A DNA stretch of 64,000 nucleotides from Streptomyces lanatus. Lineage in GTDB: Bacteria > Actinomycetota > Actinomycetes > Streptomycetales > Streptomycetaceae. Each line of letters opens with the position of its first letter. Positions within the stretch are counted from its first letter, which is position 1. The notes under the pieces are model-generated. The model worked only from the letters and a program-made list of their open reading frames with translations. It ran no database searches and was not told the DNA's origin. The stretch is from positions 367,901 to 431,900 of the forward strand of contig NZ_BNBM01000007.1 in NCBI RefSeq assembly GCF_014655715.1, read 5' to 3'. Below are positions 8,684 to 17,146 of this stretch, piece after piece. Position numbers and translations under genes: made by a program.

Positions 8684-8709
8684 TGCGTGTGGAACGGGAG
8701 GCGGGGAAC

Positions 8710-9186
8710 ATGGCCGTGAAGGACCGGGACCGGTTCTCCACCGCGACCAGGATCCGGTTGCTCGGCGAGCAGACGGCGGCCCGTGTCTACCGCTCCCAGA
8801 CCAAGCGGCAGGCCCGGCGCTCCCGGCTCACCGGACGCGCCGCGCTGCTCGCGCTGGTGCTCTGCTCGCTGGTCGTGGCGCTGGCCTACCCGATAAGGCA
8901 GTACGTCTCCCAGCGTGCCGAGATCACCGACATGCAGCGGGAGAAGGAAGAGGCCGCCCGGCGCGTCGAGGAGCTGCGTGACACCAAGGCACGCTGGCAG
9001 GACGACGCGTACGCCGAGCAGCAGATCCGGCAGCGGCTGCATCTGGTGATGCCCGGGGAGACCGGGTTCATCGTGGTCGACCCGGACGCGGCGAAGAAGT
9101 CGCGGACCGACCGGAGCGAGGCGGACCGTCCCTGGTACGCGAACTTCTGGGACGGGGTCGACAAGGCCGACGCCGCCAAGCACTGA
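8710..9186 (+). CDS. Septum formation initiator family protein (FtsB/DivIC-like)
   Basis: This is a 158-residue single-pass membrane protein. A basic cytoplasmic N terminus (about 45 residues) precedes one membrane segment, AALLALVLCSLVVALAYPI. An extracytoplasmic coiled coil follows (QRAEITDMQREKEEAARRVEEL), and then the short conserved part AEQQIRQRLHLVMPGE typical of the family. DivIC/FtsB proteins bridge FtsL and FtsQ in the divisome. ATG 8710 has a good GGAGGCGGGG ribosome site; an in-frame upstream start would add 13 residues lying in the eno hairpin. It is probably co-transcribed with the DUF501 and ppx genes. Confidence 0.9.
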   Translation: MAVKDRDRFSTATRIRLLGEQTAARVYRSQTKRQARRSRLTGRAALLALVLCSLVVALAYPIRQYVSQRAEITDMQREKEEAARRVEELRDTKARWQDDAYAEQQIRQRLHLVMPGETGFIVVDPDAAKKSRTDRSEADRPWYANFWDGVDKADAAKH

Positions 9187-9212
9187 GCATTCGAACCGAT
9201 AGAAAGACAGGC

Positions 9213-9731
9213 ATGGAAACGCCCCCGTCGCCCACCCCGCGCACCGAGCCCACCGACGCGGACGTCGAGGCCTTCAAGCAGCAGCTCGGCCGTCCTCCGC
9301 GCGGGCTGCGCGCGATCGCGCACCGGTGCCCGTGCGGACAGCCGGACGTGGTCGAGACGGCGCCCCGGCTGCCCGACGGCACGCCCTTCCCGACCTTGTA
9401 CTACCTGACGTGCCCGCGTGCGGCGTCGGCGATCGGGACGCTGGAGGCCGAGGGCGTCATGAAGGACATGACGGCCCGGCTGGAGACGGACCCTGAGCTG
9501 GCCGCGGCGTATCGCTCCGCGCATGAGGACTACATCCGGCGGCGCGACGAGATCGAGGAGCTGACCGGGTTCCCCAGCGCGGGGGGTATGCCGGACCGGG
9601 TGAAGTGTCTGCATGTGCTGGTGGCGCACTCGCTGGCCGCGGGGCCCGGGGTGAATCCGCTCGGGGACGAGGCGATCGCGATGCTGCCGGAGTGGTGGCG
9701 CAAGGGGCCGTGTGTGGTTGCGGGGGAGTGA
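9213..9731 (+). CDS. DUF501 family protein
   Basis: This is a 172-residue cytoplasmic protein of unknown function. It has the DUF501 features: an early Cys pair in HRCPCGQPDVVET, LPDGTPFPTLYYLTCP, then a helical middle (AAAYRSAHEDYIRRRDEIEEL) and VKCLHVLVAHSLAAGPGVNPLGDEA. The Cys/His set (CxC, C, and CLH) could bind metal, but that is inference. It sits between a divIC-like gene and ppx, the usual actinobacterial arrangement, which suggests a role tied to division or growth. Confidence 0.9.
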   Translation: METPPSPTPRTEPTDADVEAFKQQLGRPPRGLRAIAHRCPCGQPDVVETAPRLPDGTPFPTLYYLTCPRAASAIGTLEAEGVMKDMTARLETDPELAAAYRSAHEDYIRRRDEIEELTGFPSAGGMPDRVKCLHVLVAHSLAAGPGVNPLGDEAIAMLPEWWRKGPCVVAGE

Positions 9732-9755
9732 GTCTCGCCCCCGCCGCCCCTTCCC

Positions 9756-9838
9756 GTCCCAACCCCGGGGGCTGCGCCCCCGGACCCCCGCTGCCGGCCC
9801 TGAACGGGCCTTGTCCTCAAACGCCGGACGGGCTGAAA
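9756..9838. repeat. Dispersed Streptomyces intergenic repeat
   Basis: The block reads GGGGGCTGCGCCCCCGGAC, then CCTGAACGGGCC, then CTCAAACGCCGGACGGGCTG. I recognise this as a hairpin-forming element repeated between genes in many Streptomyces genomes. Its GGGGGCTGCGCCCCC part is a palindromic stem. It fills the DUF501-ppx gap and may act as a terminator or mRNA stabiliser. Confidence 0.6.
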
Positions 9839-9875
9839 AACCAAAAGACGCCCCCGTACCTCCGAAAGGCCCCCT

Positions 9876-10832
9876 ATGCCCCGCGTCGCCGCCATCGACT
9901 GCGGTACGAACTCCATCCGGCTCCTCGTCGCCGACGTCGACCCCGCCACCGGTGAACTCGTCGATCTGGACCGGCGTATGACCATCGTGCGGCTCGGGCA
10001 GGGCGTCGACCGTACGGGGCGGCTCGCCCCGGAGGCGCTGGAGCGGACCTTCGCCGCGTGCCGTGACTATGCGGCGATCATCAAGGAGCACGGCGCCGAG
10101 CGGCTGCGGTTCGTCGCCACCTCCGCCTCGCGGGACGCCGAGAACCGGGACGAGTTCGTGCGCGGGGTGATGGACATCCTGGGGGTCGAGCCCGAGGTGA
10201 TCACCGGGGACCAGGAGGCCGAGTTCTCCTTCACCGGGGCCACGAAGGAGCTGACGGGGCGTGCGGATCTGCACCGGCCCTACCTCGTCGTGGACATCGG
10301 CGGCGGGTCGACCGAGTTCGTGGTCGGTGAGGAGCACGTCCGGGCGGCACGCTCCGTGGACGTCGGCTGTGTGCGGATGACCGAGCGGCATCTCGTGCGC
10401 GACGGTGCGGTCTCGGATCCGCCGGCCGAGGAGCAGATCGCGGTGATGCGGGCCGACATCGAGGCGGCCCTCGACCTCGCCGAGGAGACGGTGCCGCTGC
10501 GCGAGGCCAGGACGCTGGTGGGGCTGGCCGGTTCGGTCACCACGGTGTCGGCGATCGACCAGGACCTGCCCGAGTACGACTCGGCGCGCATCCACCACTC
10601 CCGGGTCACCCTCGACCGGGTCCGCGAGATCACCGACCGGCTGCTGCACTCCACCCACGCCGAGCGCGCGGCCGTGCCTTCGATGCATCCGGGGCGGGTC
10701 GATGTCATCGCGGCCGGTGCGCTGGTGCTGCTCGCGATCATGGAGCGGATCGGCGCCGAGGAGGTCGTCGTCAGCGAGCACGACATCCTCGACGGCATCG
10801 CCTTCAAGGTGGCGGAGGACGCCGCCGAGTAA
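9876..10832 (+). CDS. ppx: Ppx/GppA phosphatase family protein
   Basis: This 318-residue cytoplasmic enzyme belongs to the exopolyphosphatase/guanosine pentaphosphatase family, which removes phosphate from polyphosphate or pppGpp. The actin-like ATPase-fold motifs are present: DCGTNSIRLLV (phosphate 1), RFVATSASRDA, the EAEFSFTGA segment with the catalytic Glu, VVDIGGGSTEFVVG (phosphate 2), and LVGLAGSVTTVSAI. It is the short single-module form without the HD domain. Start ATG 9876 follows GAAAGG. Which substrate it prefers cannot be told from sequence. Confidence 0.9.
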   Translation: MPRVAAIDCGTNSIRLLVADVDPATGELVDLDRRMTIVRLGQGVDRTGRLAPEALERTFAACRDYAAIIKEHGAERLRFVATSASRDAENRDEFVRGVMDILGVEPEVITGDQEAEFSFTGATKELTGRADLHRPYLVVDIGGGSTEFVVGEEHVRAARSVDVGCVRMTERHLVRDGAVSDPPAEEQIAVMRADIEAALDLAEETVPLREARTLVGLAGSVTTVSAIDQDLPEYDSARIHHSRVTLDRVREITDRLLHSTHAERAAVPSMHPGRVDVIAAGALVLLAIMERIGAEEVVVSEHDILDGIAFKVAEDAAE

Positions 10833-10847
10833 GCCCTACGGCGTCGA

Positions 10848-10882
10848 ACGGCCCCGGTCCTCACCAGAGGAACCGGGGCCGT
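10848..10882. terminator. Bidirectional hairpin between ppx and the small secreted gene
   Basis: ACGGCCCCGGT (10848-10858) pairs perfectly with ACCGGGGCCGT (10872-10882), and the stem is prolonged by CCTC/GAGG. It separates convergent genes. Confidence 0.75.
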
Positions 10883-10927
10883 CTCGCGGGCCTCATCCAT
10901 ATTGCCGTCGGCGTGCGAAACCGTCCG

Positions 10928-11152
10928 TCAGTTGCAGAGGATGACGAGGAGGCCGCTGCACCCATCGTCGTCGCCGTAGCCTCCATAGCCCGAACTCACT
11001 TGGGCGACCGTGGCCTTGGCGGCGGGATGGGCGGGTGCTGCGGTGGCGGACGCGGCCGTGGCCACGCCCGATGCCAGGGCGATGCCGAGGGCAACGCCGA
11101 CCGGGACTATTCGCTTCGCGGCCCGCTGCGGGGCCTTCTGTGAGGTGATCAT
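10928..11152 (-). CDS. Small secreted protein with a C-terminal cysteine pair
   Basis: This 74-residue protein is not one I can place in a family. It has a clear Sec signal peptide: basic RAAKR, hydrophobic IVPVGVALGIALASGVATA, and a probable cleavage after ASATAAPA. The mature part is only about 35 residues, rich in Gly/Tyr/Asp (SGYGGYGDDDG), and ends GCSGLLVILCN with two cysteines that could form a disulfide. The ribosome site is poor. It is transcribed away from ndh, convergent with ppx. A short exported peptide, perhaps a surface or signalling peptide, is inference. Confidence 0.6.
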   Translation of the reverse strand: MITSQKAPQRAAKRIVPVGVALGIALASGVATAASATAAPAHPAAKATVAQVSSGYGGYGDDDGCSGLLVILCN

Positions 11153-11687
11153 GGCTGCACGTTATGTGTCTTTCCGATCATTTTCGCGCGGAGTGTGGCT
11201 ACCGGGTGACGGTGACTCAGATCCCGTACGCGAGGTGGCTCGCATCTCGTTTCCTACTGGTTGGTAGCCATCGGCTGAGCGGTGCGGTTAGCGTATGAGC
11301 GCCTTTCGGAGGCCTCGTAAGGGCCCTTCGGGCCACCCGCCGAAGAATGTTCGTGAAGTTCTTCACAAGGAAATCGGCCCTGTCGGAGCACTGATCGGTA
11401 CCGGTTGACCCTTCCGAGGGGTGAACAGGCCCTTGAACATGTTCAGACGGCCGGTGTAAGGGAGCTTCGGGAGCCCTGCGGCGGAGGGCTTTCCGCTCCG
11501 CTCGCAGGGGGTCGGGAGAGCCAGAGAGGCAGCTCACGCGGCATTGACAACGGGTCGAACCACCCGCCGGTTCCTGATCGTGACCATGACCTCGGTCACG
11601 CGGGCCGGGGATGGTAGCACAGGGCGTGGAAGAGCTTGTGAAGGGGCGCACGAGCGACCCCCCTGAGGCGGGTGGATACTCGATGGC
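11153..11687. other. Long ndh upstream region with Rex-like site and hairpin
   Basis: This is 535 bp without a gene. It holds the Rex-like operator at 11351 and a hairpin at 11474-11509 (CCCTGCG-GCGGAG against CTCCGC-T-CGCAGGG). The distance from operator to the ndh start suggests a long 5' leader, or a second promoter near GATACT at 11675-11680. Confidence 0.5.
11351..11368. promoter_or_regulatory. Rex-like redox operator upstream of ndh
   Basis: TCGTGAAGTTCTTCACAA matches the Rex consensus TTGTGAA-N4-TTCACAA at 13 of 14 defined positions and forms a near-perfect inverted repeat. Rex represses respiratory genes when NADH is low, and an NADH dehydrogenase gene follows, which fits its known regulon. 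Confidence 0.8.
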
Positions 11688-13076
11688 ATGAGCACCACGG
11701 AGCGTCCCAGGATCCTCGTAGTAGGCGGTGGGTACGTAGGCCTGTACGCAGCTCGGCGCATTCTCAAGAAGATGCGCTATGGCGAGGCGACCGTCACGGT
11801 CGTCGACCCCCGGTCGTACATGACCTACCAGCCCTTCCTCCCCGAAACCGCCGCCGGCAGCATCTCCCCGCGCCACGTCGTCGTCCCGCTGCGACGCGTG
11901 CTGCCCAAGGCGGAGGTCCTCACCGGCCGGGTCACCACCATCGACCAGGACCGCAAGGTCGCCACGATCGCCCCGCTGGTCGGCGAGGCGTACGAGCTGC
12001 CCTTCGACTACCTGGTCATCGCGATGGGCGCGGTCTCCCGCACCTTCCCGATCCCCGGCCTCGCCGAGCAGGGCATCGGTATGAAGGGCATCGAGGAGGC
12101 CATCGGCCTGCGCAACCACGTCCTCGAGCAGCTCGACAAGGCCGACTCCACCACCGACGAGGAGATCCGCCGCAAGGCGCTCACCTTCGTGTTCATCGGC
12201 GGCGGCTTCGCCGGTGCCGAGACCATCGGTGAGGTCGAGGACATGGCCCGCGACGCGGCCAAGTACTACACCAGCGTCTCCCGCGAGGACATGCGCTTCG
12301 TCCTCGTCGACGCCGCCGACAAGATCCTGCCCGAGGTCGGCCCCAAGCTCGGCCAGTACGGCAAGGAGCACCTGGAGGCCCGTGGCGTCGAGGTCTACCT
12401 CTCGACCTCCATGGACTCCTGCGTCGACGGCCACGTCGTGCTGAAGAACGGCCTTGAGGTCGACTCCAACACCATCGTGTGGACGGCCGGCGTCAAGCCG
12501 AACCCGGCGCTCTCCCGCTTCGGCCTGCCCCTCGGCCCCCGCGGTCACGTCGACTGCGAGCCGACCCTCCAGGTCAAGGGCACCGACTACATCTGGGCCG
12601 CCGGCGACAACGCCCAGGTCCCGGACCTCGTCGGCCGCAAGGCGGGCAACGAGAACGCCTGGTGCCCGCCCAACGCCCAGCACGCGCTGCGCCAGGCCAA
12701 GGTCCTCGGCGACAACGTGATCTCCGGTATGCGGGGCTTCCCGCAGAAGGACTACTCGCACGCCAACAAGGGCGCGGTGGCCGGCCTCGGCCTCCACAAG
12801 GGCGTCGCGATGATCGTCATGGGCAAGATGAGGATCAAGCTCAAGGGCCGTCTCGCCTGGTACATGCACCGTGGCTACCACGGCATGGCGATGCCGACCT
12901 TCAACCGCAAGATCCGCGTCTTCGCGGACTGGACGCTCGGCATGTTCCTCAAGCGCGAGGTCGTCGCCCTCGGCGCCCTGGAGACTCCCCGCGAGGAGTT
13001 CTACGAGGCCGCCAAGCCCGCGCCGGTCCCCGCCGCGAGCGCCGCCGACAAGGGTGAGAAGGCCAAGGCCTCCTGA
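11688..13076 (+). CDS. ndh: Type II NADH dehydrogenase / NAD(P)/FAD-dependent oxidoreductase
   Basis: This is a 462-residue flavoprotein on the inner face of the membrane. It passes electrons from NADH to menaquinone without pumping protons. There are two dinucleotide folds: ILVVGGGYVGLYAARR (FAD) near the start and FVFIGGGFAGAETIGE (NADH) near residue 170. TWIWAAGD-type FAD contact appears as YIWAAGDNAQVPD. The quinone-facing C-terminal half contains NAQHALRQAK and an amphipathic tail. A Rex-like operator upstream indicates control by the NADH/NAD+ ratio, and a perfect terminator follows. The protein ends in a Lys/Ala-rich tail (AADKGEKAKAS). Confidence 0.93.
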   Translation: MSTTERPRILVVGGGYVGLYAARRILKKMRYGEATVTVVDPRSYMTYQPFLPETAAGSISPRHVVVPLRRVLPKAEVLTGRVTTIDQDRKVATIAPLVGEAYELPFDYLVIAMGAVSRTFPIPGLAEQGIGMKGIEEAIGLRNHVLEQLDKADSTTDEEIRRKALTFVFIGGGFAGAETIGEVEDMARDAAKYYTSVSREDMRFVLVDAADKILPEVGPKLGQYGKEHLEARGVEVYLSTSMDSCVDGHVVLKNGLEVDSNTIVWTAGVKPNPALSRFGLPLGPRGHVDCEPTLQVKGTDYIWAAGDNAQVPDLVGRKAGNENAWCPPNAQHALRQAKVLGDNVISGMRGFPQKDYSHANKGAVAGLGLHKGVAMIVMGKMRIKLKGRLAWYMHRGYHGMAMPTFNRKIRVFADWTLGMFLKREVVALGALETPREEFYEAAKPAPVPAASAADKGEKAKAS

Positions 13077-13098
13077 CCCGAGCCGGTCGCTGAACCGA

Positions 13099-13140
13099 CC
13101 GAAGGACCTCCCGCCATCCGTGGTGCGGGAGGTCCTTCGG
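13099..13140 (+). terminator. Intrinsic-type terminator after ndh
   Basis: CCGAAGGACCTCCCGC (13099-13114) pairs perfectly over 16 bp with 13125-13140, around a ten-base loop. Confidence 0.85.
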
Positions 13141-13263
13141 CGTTCCGGGCCTCCGTCCCGGTTGTTTGCCCAGCCGTAACGCGCGTGGGGGACTGCGCGG
13201 GGGGCTCCCAGGTGTTTACGTGGTGTTGGGACATTCCGGGATCAGATCACGGAGGTGTGCGCC

Positions 13264-14562
13264 ATGGCCGACGCCGCTGTGCGGCTGAAGAGCCTTCTCG
13301 AACAGTTGCTGGGAGTTCCCTTCCCGGTGCGCATCCGCGCCTGGGACGGTTCGCAGGCGGGGCCGCCGGACGCGCCGACTCTCGTCGTACGCAATCGCCG
13401 TGCGGTACGGCGGCTGCTGTTCAAGCCCGGCGAACTGGGCCTGGCCCGGGCCTGGGTGGCCGGGGACATCGACATCGAGGGGGACCTCTACGGCGCCCTC
13501 GACCGGCTGGCGGGGATCGTGTGGGAGCGGGGGGAGGATGCCAGGAGCCCGGCTCAGGCGCTCCGGGACCCCGAGGTACGCGCCGCGCTGCGCGGTCTGA
13601 TCAGGCTCGGCGGACTGCCGCTGCCGCCCGCGCCGCCCCCCGAGGAGGTCCGCCGGGTCCGCGCCCATCTGCACACCAAGCGCACCGACAAGCGCGCCAT
13701 CAGCCACCACTACGACGTCGGCAACGACTTCTACGAGATCGTCCTCGGCCCGTCCATGGTGTACTCCTGCGCCTACTGGTCGGCCCCGCCCCCGGACGGC
13801 ACCCTGGAGGCCGCCCAGCGCGACAAGCTCGACCTCGTCTGCCGCAAGCTCGACCTGAGACCCGGTCAGCGGCTGCTCGACGTCGGCTGCGGCTGGGGCT
13901 CGATGGCCGTGCACGCGGCCCGCGAGTACGGCGTGAGCGTCGTCGGCATCACCCTCTCCCAGGAGCAGGCGGCGTACGCCCGCAAGCGCGTCGCCGACGA
14001 GGGGCTCACCGACCGGGTGGAGATCCGCGTCCAGGACTACCGGGACGTCGGCGACGGGCCCTACGACGCGATCTCCTCCATCGGCATGGCCGAACACGTC
14101 GGCGCCGAGCGGTATCTGGAGTACGCCGATGTGCTGCACCGGCTGCTCAAGCCCGGCGGGCGGCTGCTCAACCACCAGATCGGGCGGCGGCCGCAGCGCG
14201 ATGAATCGACGTACGAGGTCGATGAGTTCATCGACGCCTACGTCTTCCCCGACGGTGAGCTCCAGCCCCTCGGCGTCACCGTCACCCAGCTCGAACGCGC
14301 CGGGTTCGAGGTGCGCGACGTGGAGTCGATCCGGGAGCACTACGCCCTGACGCTGCGCCGCTGGGTCGCCAACCTGGAGGCCGGGTGGGCGCGGGCGGTG
14401 AAGCTCACCGGCCCGGGGCGCGCCCGTGTCTGGCAGCTGTACATGGCGGCCTGCGCGCTGGCCTTCGAGCGCAATCGCATCGGCGTCAATCAGGTGCTGG
14501 CGGTGCGCACACCCGATTCCGGCGACTCGGCGATGCCGCTGCGGGCCCGTACCTGGGGCTGA
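13264..14562 (+). CDS. cfa: Cyclopropane-fatty-acyl-phospholipid synthase family methyltransferase
   Basis: This is a 432-residue SAM-dependent enzyme predicted to add a methylene group across double bonds of membrane lipid acyl chains. The N-terminal lipid-binding part (VRNRRAVRRLLFKPGELGLARAW) is followed by the catalytic domain: HYDVGNDFYEIVLGPSMVYSC, the SAM loop LLDVGCGWGSMAVHAA, GITLSQEQAAYA, and the bicarbonate-site region SIGMAEHVG. ATG 13264 has GGAGG eight bases upstream; the in-frame GTG at 13255 overlaps that ribosome site. The gene faces a convergent ABC operon with a shared terminator. Confidence 0.92.
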   Translation: MADAAVRLKSLLEQLLGVPFPVRIRAWDGSQAGPPDAPTLVVRNRRAVRRLLFKPGELGLARAWVAGDIDIEGDLYGALDRLAGIVWERGEDARSPAQALRDPEVRAALRGLIRLGGLPLPPAPPPEEVRRVRAHLHTKRTDKRAISHHYDVGNDFYEIVLGPSMVYSCAYWSAPPPDGTLEAAQRDKLDLVCRKLDLRPGQRLLDVGCGWGSMAVHAAREYGVSVVGITLSQEQAAYARKRVADEGLTDRVEIRVQDYRDVGDGPYDAISSIGMAEHVGAERYLEYADVLHRLLKPGGRLLNHQIGRRPQRDESTYEVDEFIDAYVFPDGELQPLGVTVTQLERAGFEVRDVESIREHYALTLRRWVANLEAGWARAVKLTGPGRARVWQLYMAACALAFERNRIGVNQVLAVRTPDSGDSAMPLRARTWG

Positions 14563-14567
14563 CATGC

Positions 14568-14603
14568 CGAGGGCCCCGCTCCCTCCCGGGAACGGGGCCC
14601 TCG
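14568..14603. terminator. Bidirectional terminator between cfa and the ABC operon
   Basis: CGAGGGCCCCG (14568-14578) pairs perfectly with CGGGGCCCTCG (14593-14603). It lies between convergent stop codons. Confidence 0.8.
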
Positions 14604-14614
14604 CGCGCGTACGG

Positions 14615-17146
14615 CTATTCCGCCTTGATCGCGTTCAGCATGTTCAGCTTCGCGGCGTTGCGGGCCGGCCACAGGGCGGCCAGGACGCCCACCAGACCGG
14701 CAAGGACCAGGAAGATCCCGATCCGGTCCCAGGGCAGGACCAGCGCGTAGCCCGGGATCTTGTCGGCGAAGGTCTCGCCGATCGCCCAGCCGAGGAAGGC
14801 GCCGAGACCGATGCCGACCACCGCGCCGAACACCGAGATGACCACGGCCTCCAGCCGGACCATCCGCTTCACCCGGCGCCGGTCGAGACCGATCGCCCGC
14901 AGCATGCCGATCTCCTGCTGCCGCTCGAAGACCGACATCGCGAGGGTGTTGACGACACCCAGCACCGCGATGATCAGGGCCATCGCCAGCAGGCCGTACA
15001 TGATGTTCAGCAGGGTGTTGATGACACCGCCGAACTCGTTGCGGATGTCCTGCCGGTCCATGACCTTGATCGCGGGGTTGTCGCCCAGCGCGTCGATGAG
15101 GACCTGCTCGTTCGCCGAGGTCTGGCCGCCGTCCGTCTTCACGAAGATCTGCCGGATGTACGGCTTGGTCTCGTGTTCGTTCACCACCTTGGTGTCGATG
15201 AGGACGGGGGAGAGGAACTCGCTGTCCTTGTAGACGGCGCCGACCGTCAGCGTGGCCTTCTTCTCGTCGGCGAAGGTGAAGGGGACGCTGTCGCCCGGCT
15301 TCCAGCCCTTGCTCTTCGCCGTCTTCTCGGCGACCGCGATCTGGCCCTTGGCGAGCGAGTCGACGTCACCGCTGACGACGTCGACGTTCAGGACGCGCTG
15401 GATGTCGCCCGGGGTGACCGCGGAGGCGGACACGTAGTCGTCGCCGGCCTGGAGGTAGGCGTCCTGCTGCGGGGAGACCGCGGAGACGCCCTTGGCCTTC
15501 TCCAGCGCGGTCAGCGCGGACTGGTCGAGGTCGCCGCCGTTGGCCATCGAGACCATGTAGTCGGCCTTGATGTTGTCCGTGGTCATCTTGTCGATGGCCG
15601 TGCCGACCGTGATGCCGAGCACCGACAGGCCGGTCACCAGCGTCAGTCCGATCGCCAGCGCCGAGGCGGTGGCTCCGGTACGGCGCGGGTTGCGGACCGC
15701 GTTCAGGCCGGCCAGCTTGCCCGCCACTCCGAAGGGGCCGACGAGCAGCGGACGGACGAGCGCGATGACGGGCCGGGACAGCAGCGGGATCAGGATGATC
15801 ACGCCGATCAGCGCGAAGAACGCGCCCGCCCCGATGTACATCCGGCCGTCGTCGCCGCCGGTCGAGGCGCCCAGCACGATCCCGGCCGCGCCGAGGCCGG
15901 TGATGGCCGTACCGATGGAGTTGCGGACCACCAGCGACTTGGTGGTGGCCGCCGCGTGGAGGCTGTTCATGGCGGCGACCGGCGGGATCTTCGCGGCCCG
16001 GCGGCCGGGCAGCCAGGCGGCGAACATCGTGATCAGCACACCGACCGCGATCGCTGAGATCACCGGCGTGGCGGACAGGATCAGCGGACCGTCGGGGATC
16101 TTCATGTCGAACGCGGCCATGCCGGAGCGCAGTCCGACCGCGAGGCCGATGCCGAGGCCGAAGCCGATCACCGAGGCGACCAGGCCCACCAGCGCGGCTT
16201 CGGCGAGCACCGAGCGGGTGATCTGCTTGCGCGACGCACCGACCGCGCGCATCAGGGCGATCTCCTTGGTGCGCTGGGCGACCAGCATGGTGAAGGTGTT
16301 GGAGATCAGGAAGATCCCGACGAACAGCGCGATGCCCGCGAAGCCGAGCAGGACCTGCTTGAGCGAGCCCAGACCCTGCTCGATCTGCTCGGCCTGCTTG
16401 TCCGCGAGCGCCTGGCCGGTCTCGGCCTCGGCGGTGTCCGGCAGCAGCGGCTTGACCGCGGCGAGGATCTTCGCATCGTCGGCGCCGGGGGCGGCCGTGA
16501 CGGTGACGCTCTCGAAGTAGCCCGGCTTGAGGTACTGCTGCTGGGCGACGGCGGTGTCGAAGAGGACGAGGCTGCCGCCGGCGTTCACGGCGCCGTCCTC
16601 GGTGGTGAAGACACCGCTGAGGGTGTACTCCTTCACCGGGCCGTTGGTCGCGACGCGCACCCGGTCGCCGACCTTGTACTCGCCCTTGGTCGCGGACTCC
16701 TTGTCCAGGGCGATCTGATCGTCCTTCAGCGGTCCTGAGCCGTCGGTGAAGGTGTAGGCGGAGTCCTTGCCGTCCTTGCCGGGGGCGAAGTTGGAGCCCT
16801 TGTTGGACCAGCCGACGCCGATCAGCTTCCCGTCGGGGTCGGCGACCCCGGCGAAGCCCTCGACGCGGCCGTACGCCCCGGCGACGCCGTCGATGGCGCT
16901 GATCTTGTCGAGGGTCTTCCGGGAGAGGCCGGGCTCCTTCTTGGTGTCGTCGGGGTCGGCGTACGAGGTGACGGAGACGGCGACGTCGTCGTAGCTCTTC
17001 GCGCTCTGGTTGCGGAAGGCGTTGGAGAGGGTGTCGGCGAAGACCAGGGTGCCGGAGACGAACGCGACGCCGAGCATGACGGCGAGCACGGTCATCAGCA
17101 GCCGGGCCTTGTGCGCGAGTACGTTGCGCAGGGCGGTGCGGAACAT
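14615..17146 (-). CDS. FtsX-type ABC transporter permease (MacB-like, two FtsX domains)
   Basis: This 843-residue integral membrane protein starts with a membrane anchor (LLMTVLAVMLGVAFVSGTL). A large extracytoplasmic domain (about 35-255) follows, then three membrane helices around LLGFAGIALFVGIFLISNTF, with the FtsX signature RTKEIALMRAVGASRKQI. A second unit ends with FERQQEIGMLRAIGLDRRRV and PARNAAKLNMLNAIKAE. This duplicated layout is that of the export/mechanotransmission permeases that work with MacB-type ATPases on lipids, peptides or antibiotics; the substrate is unknown. Its ATG overlaps the stop of the ATPase gene by one base (TGATG), so the two are translationally coupled. Confidence 0.93.
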   Translation of the reverse strand: MFRTALRNVLAHKARLLMTVLAVMLGVAFVSGTLVFADTLSNAFRNQSAKSYDDVAVSVTSYADPDDTKKEPGLSRKTLDKISAIDGVAGAYGRVEGFAGVADPDGKLIGVGWSNKGSNFAPGKDGKDSAYTFTDGSGPLKDDQIALDKESATKGEYKVGDRVRVATNGPVKEYTLSGVFTTEDGAVNAGGSLVLFDTAVAQQQYLKPGYFESVTVTAAPGADDAKILAAVKPLLPDTAEAETGQALADKQAEQIEQGLGSLKQVLLGFAGIALFVGIFLISNTFTMLVAQRTKEIALMRAVGASRKQITRSVLAEAALVGLVASVIGFGLGIGLAVGLRSGMAAFDMKIPDGPLILSATPVISAIAVGVLITMFAAWLPGRRAAKIPPVAAMNSLHAAATTKSLVVRNSIGTAITGLGAAGIVLGASTGGDDGRMYIGAGAFFALIGVIILIPLLSRPVIALVRPLLVGPFGVAGKLAGLNAVRNPRRTGATASALAIGLTLVTGLSVLGITVGTAIDKMTTDNIKADYMVSMANGGDLDQSALTALEKAKGVSAVSPQQDAYLQAGDDYVSASAVTPGDIQRVLNVDVVSGDVDSLAKGQIAVAEKTAKSKGWKPGDSVPFTFADEKKATLTVGAVYKDSEFLSPVLIDTKVVNEHETKPYIRQIFVKTDGGQTSANEQVLIDALGDNPAIKVMDRQDIRNEFGGVINTLLNIMYGLLAMALIIAVLGVVNTLAMSVFERQQEIGMLRAIGLDRRRVKRMVRLEAVVISVFGAVVGIGLGAFLGWAIGETFADKIPGYALVLPWDRIGIFLVLAGLVGVLAALWPARNAAKLNMLNAIKAE

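Noticed and set aside
7312..9183. Long minus-strand open frame opposite enolase and the divIC-like gene
   Set aside because: It is antisense to an unmistakable eno gene, has no family motif and arises from the GC-rich third positions of the plus strand.
10928..11152. Lanthipeptide (SapB-like) precursor
   Set aside because: Only the last residues resemble SapB precursors; it has a Sec signal peptide, lacks Ser/Thr in the tail apart from one Ser, and has no modification or export genes nearby.
15567..16520. Plus-strand frames across the FtsX permease
   Set aside because: Ser/Pro/Arg-rich shadows of the permease on the minus strand.
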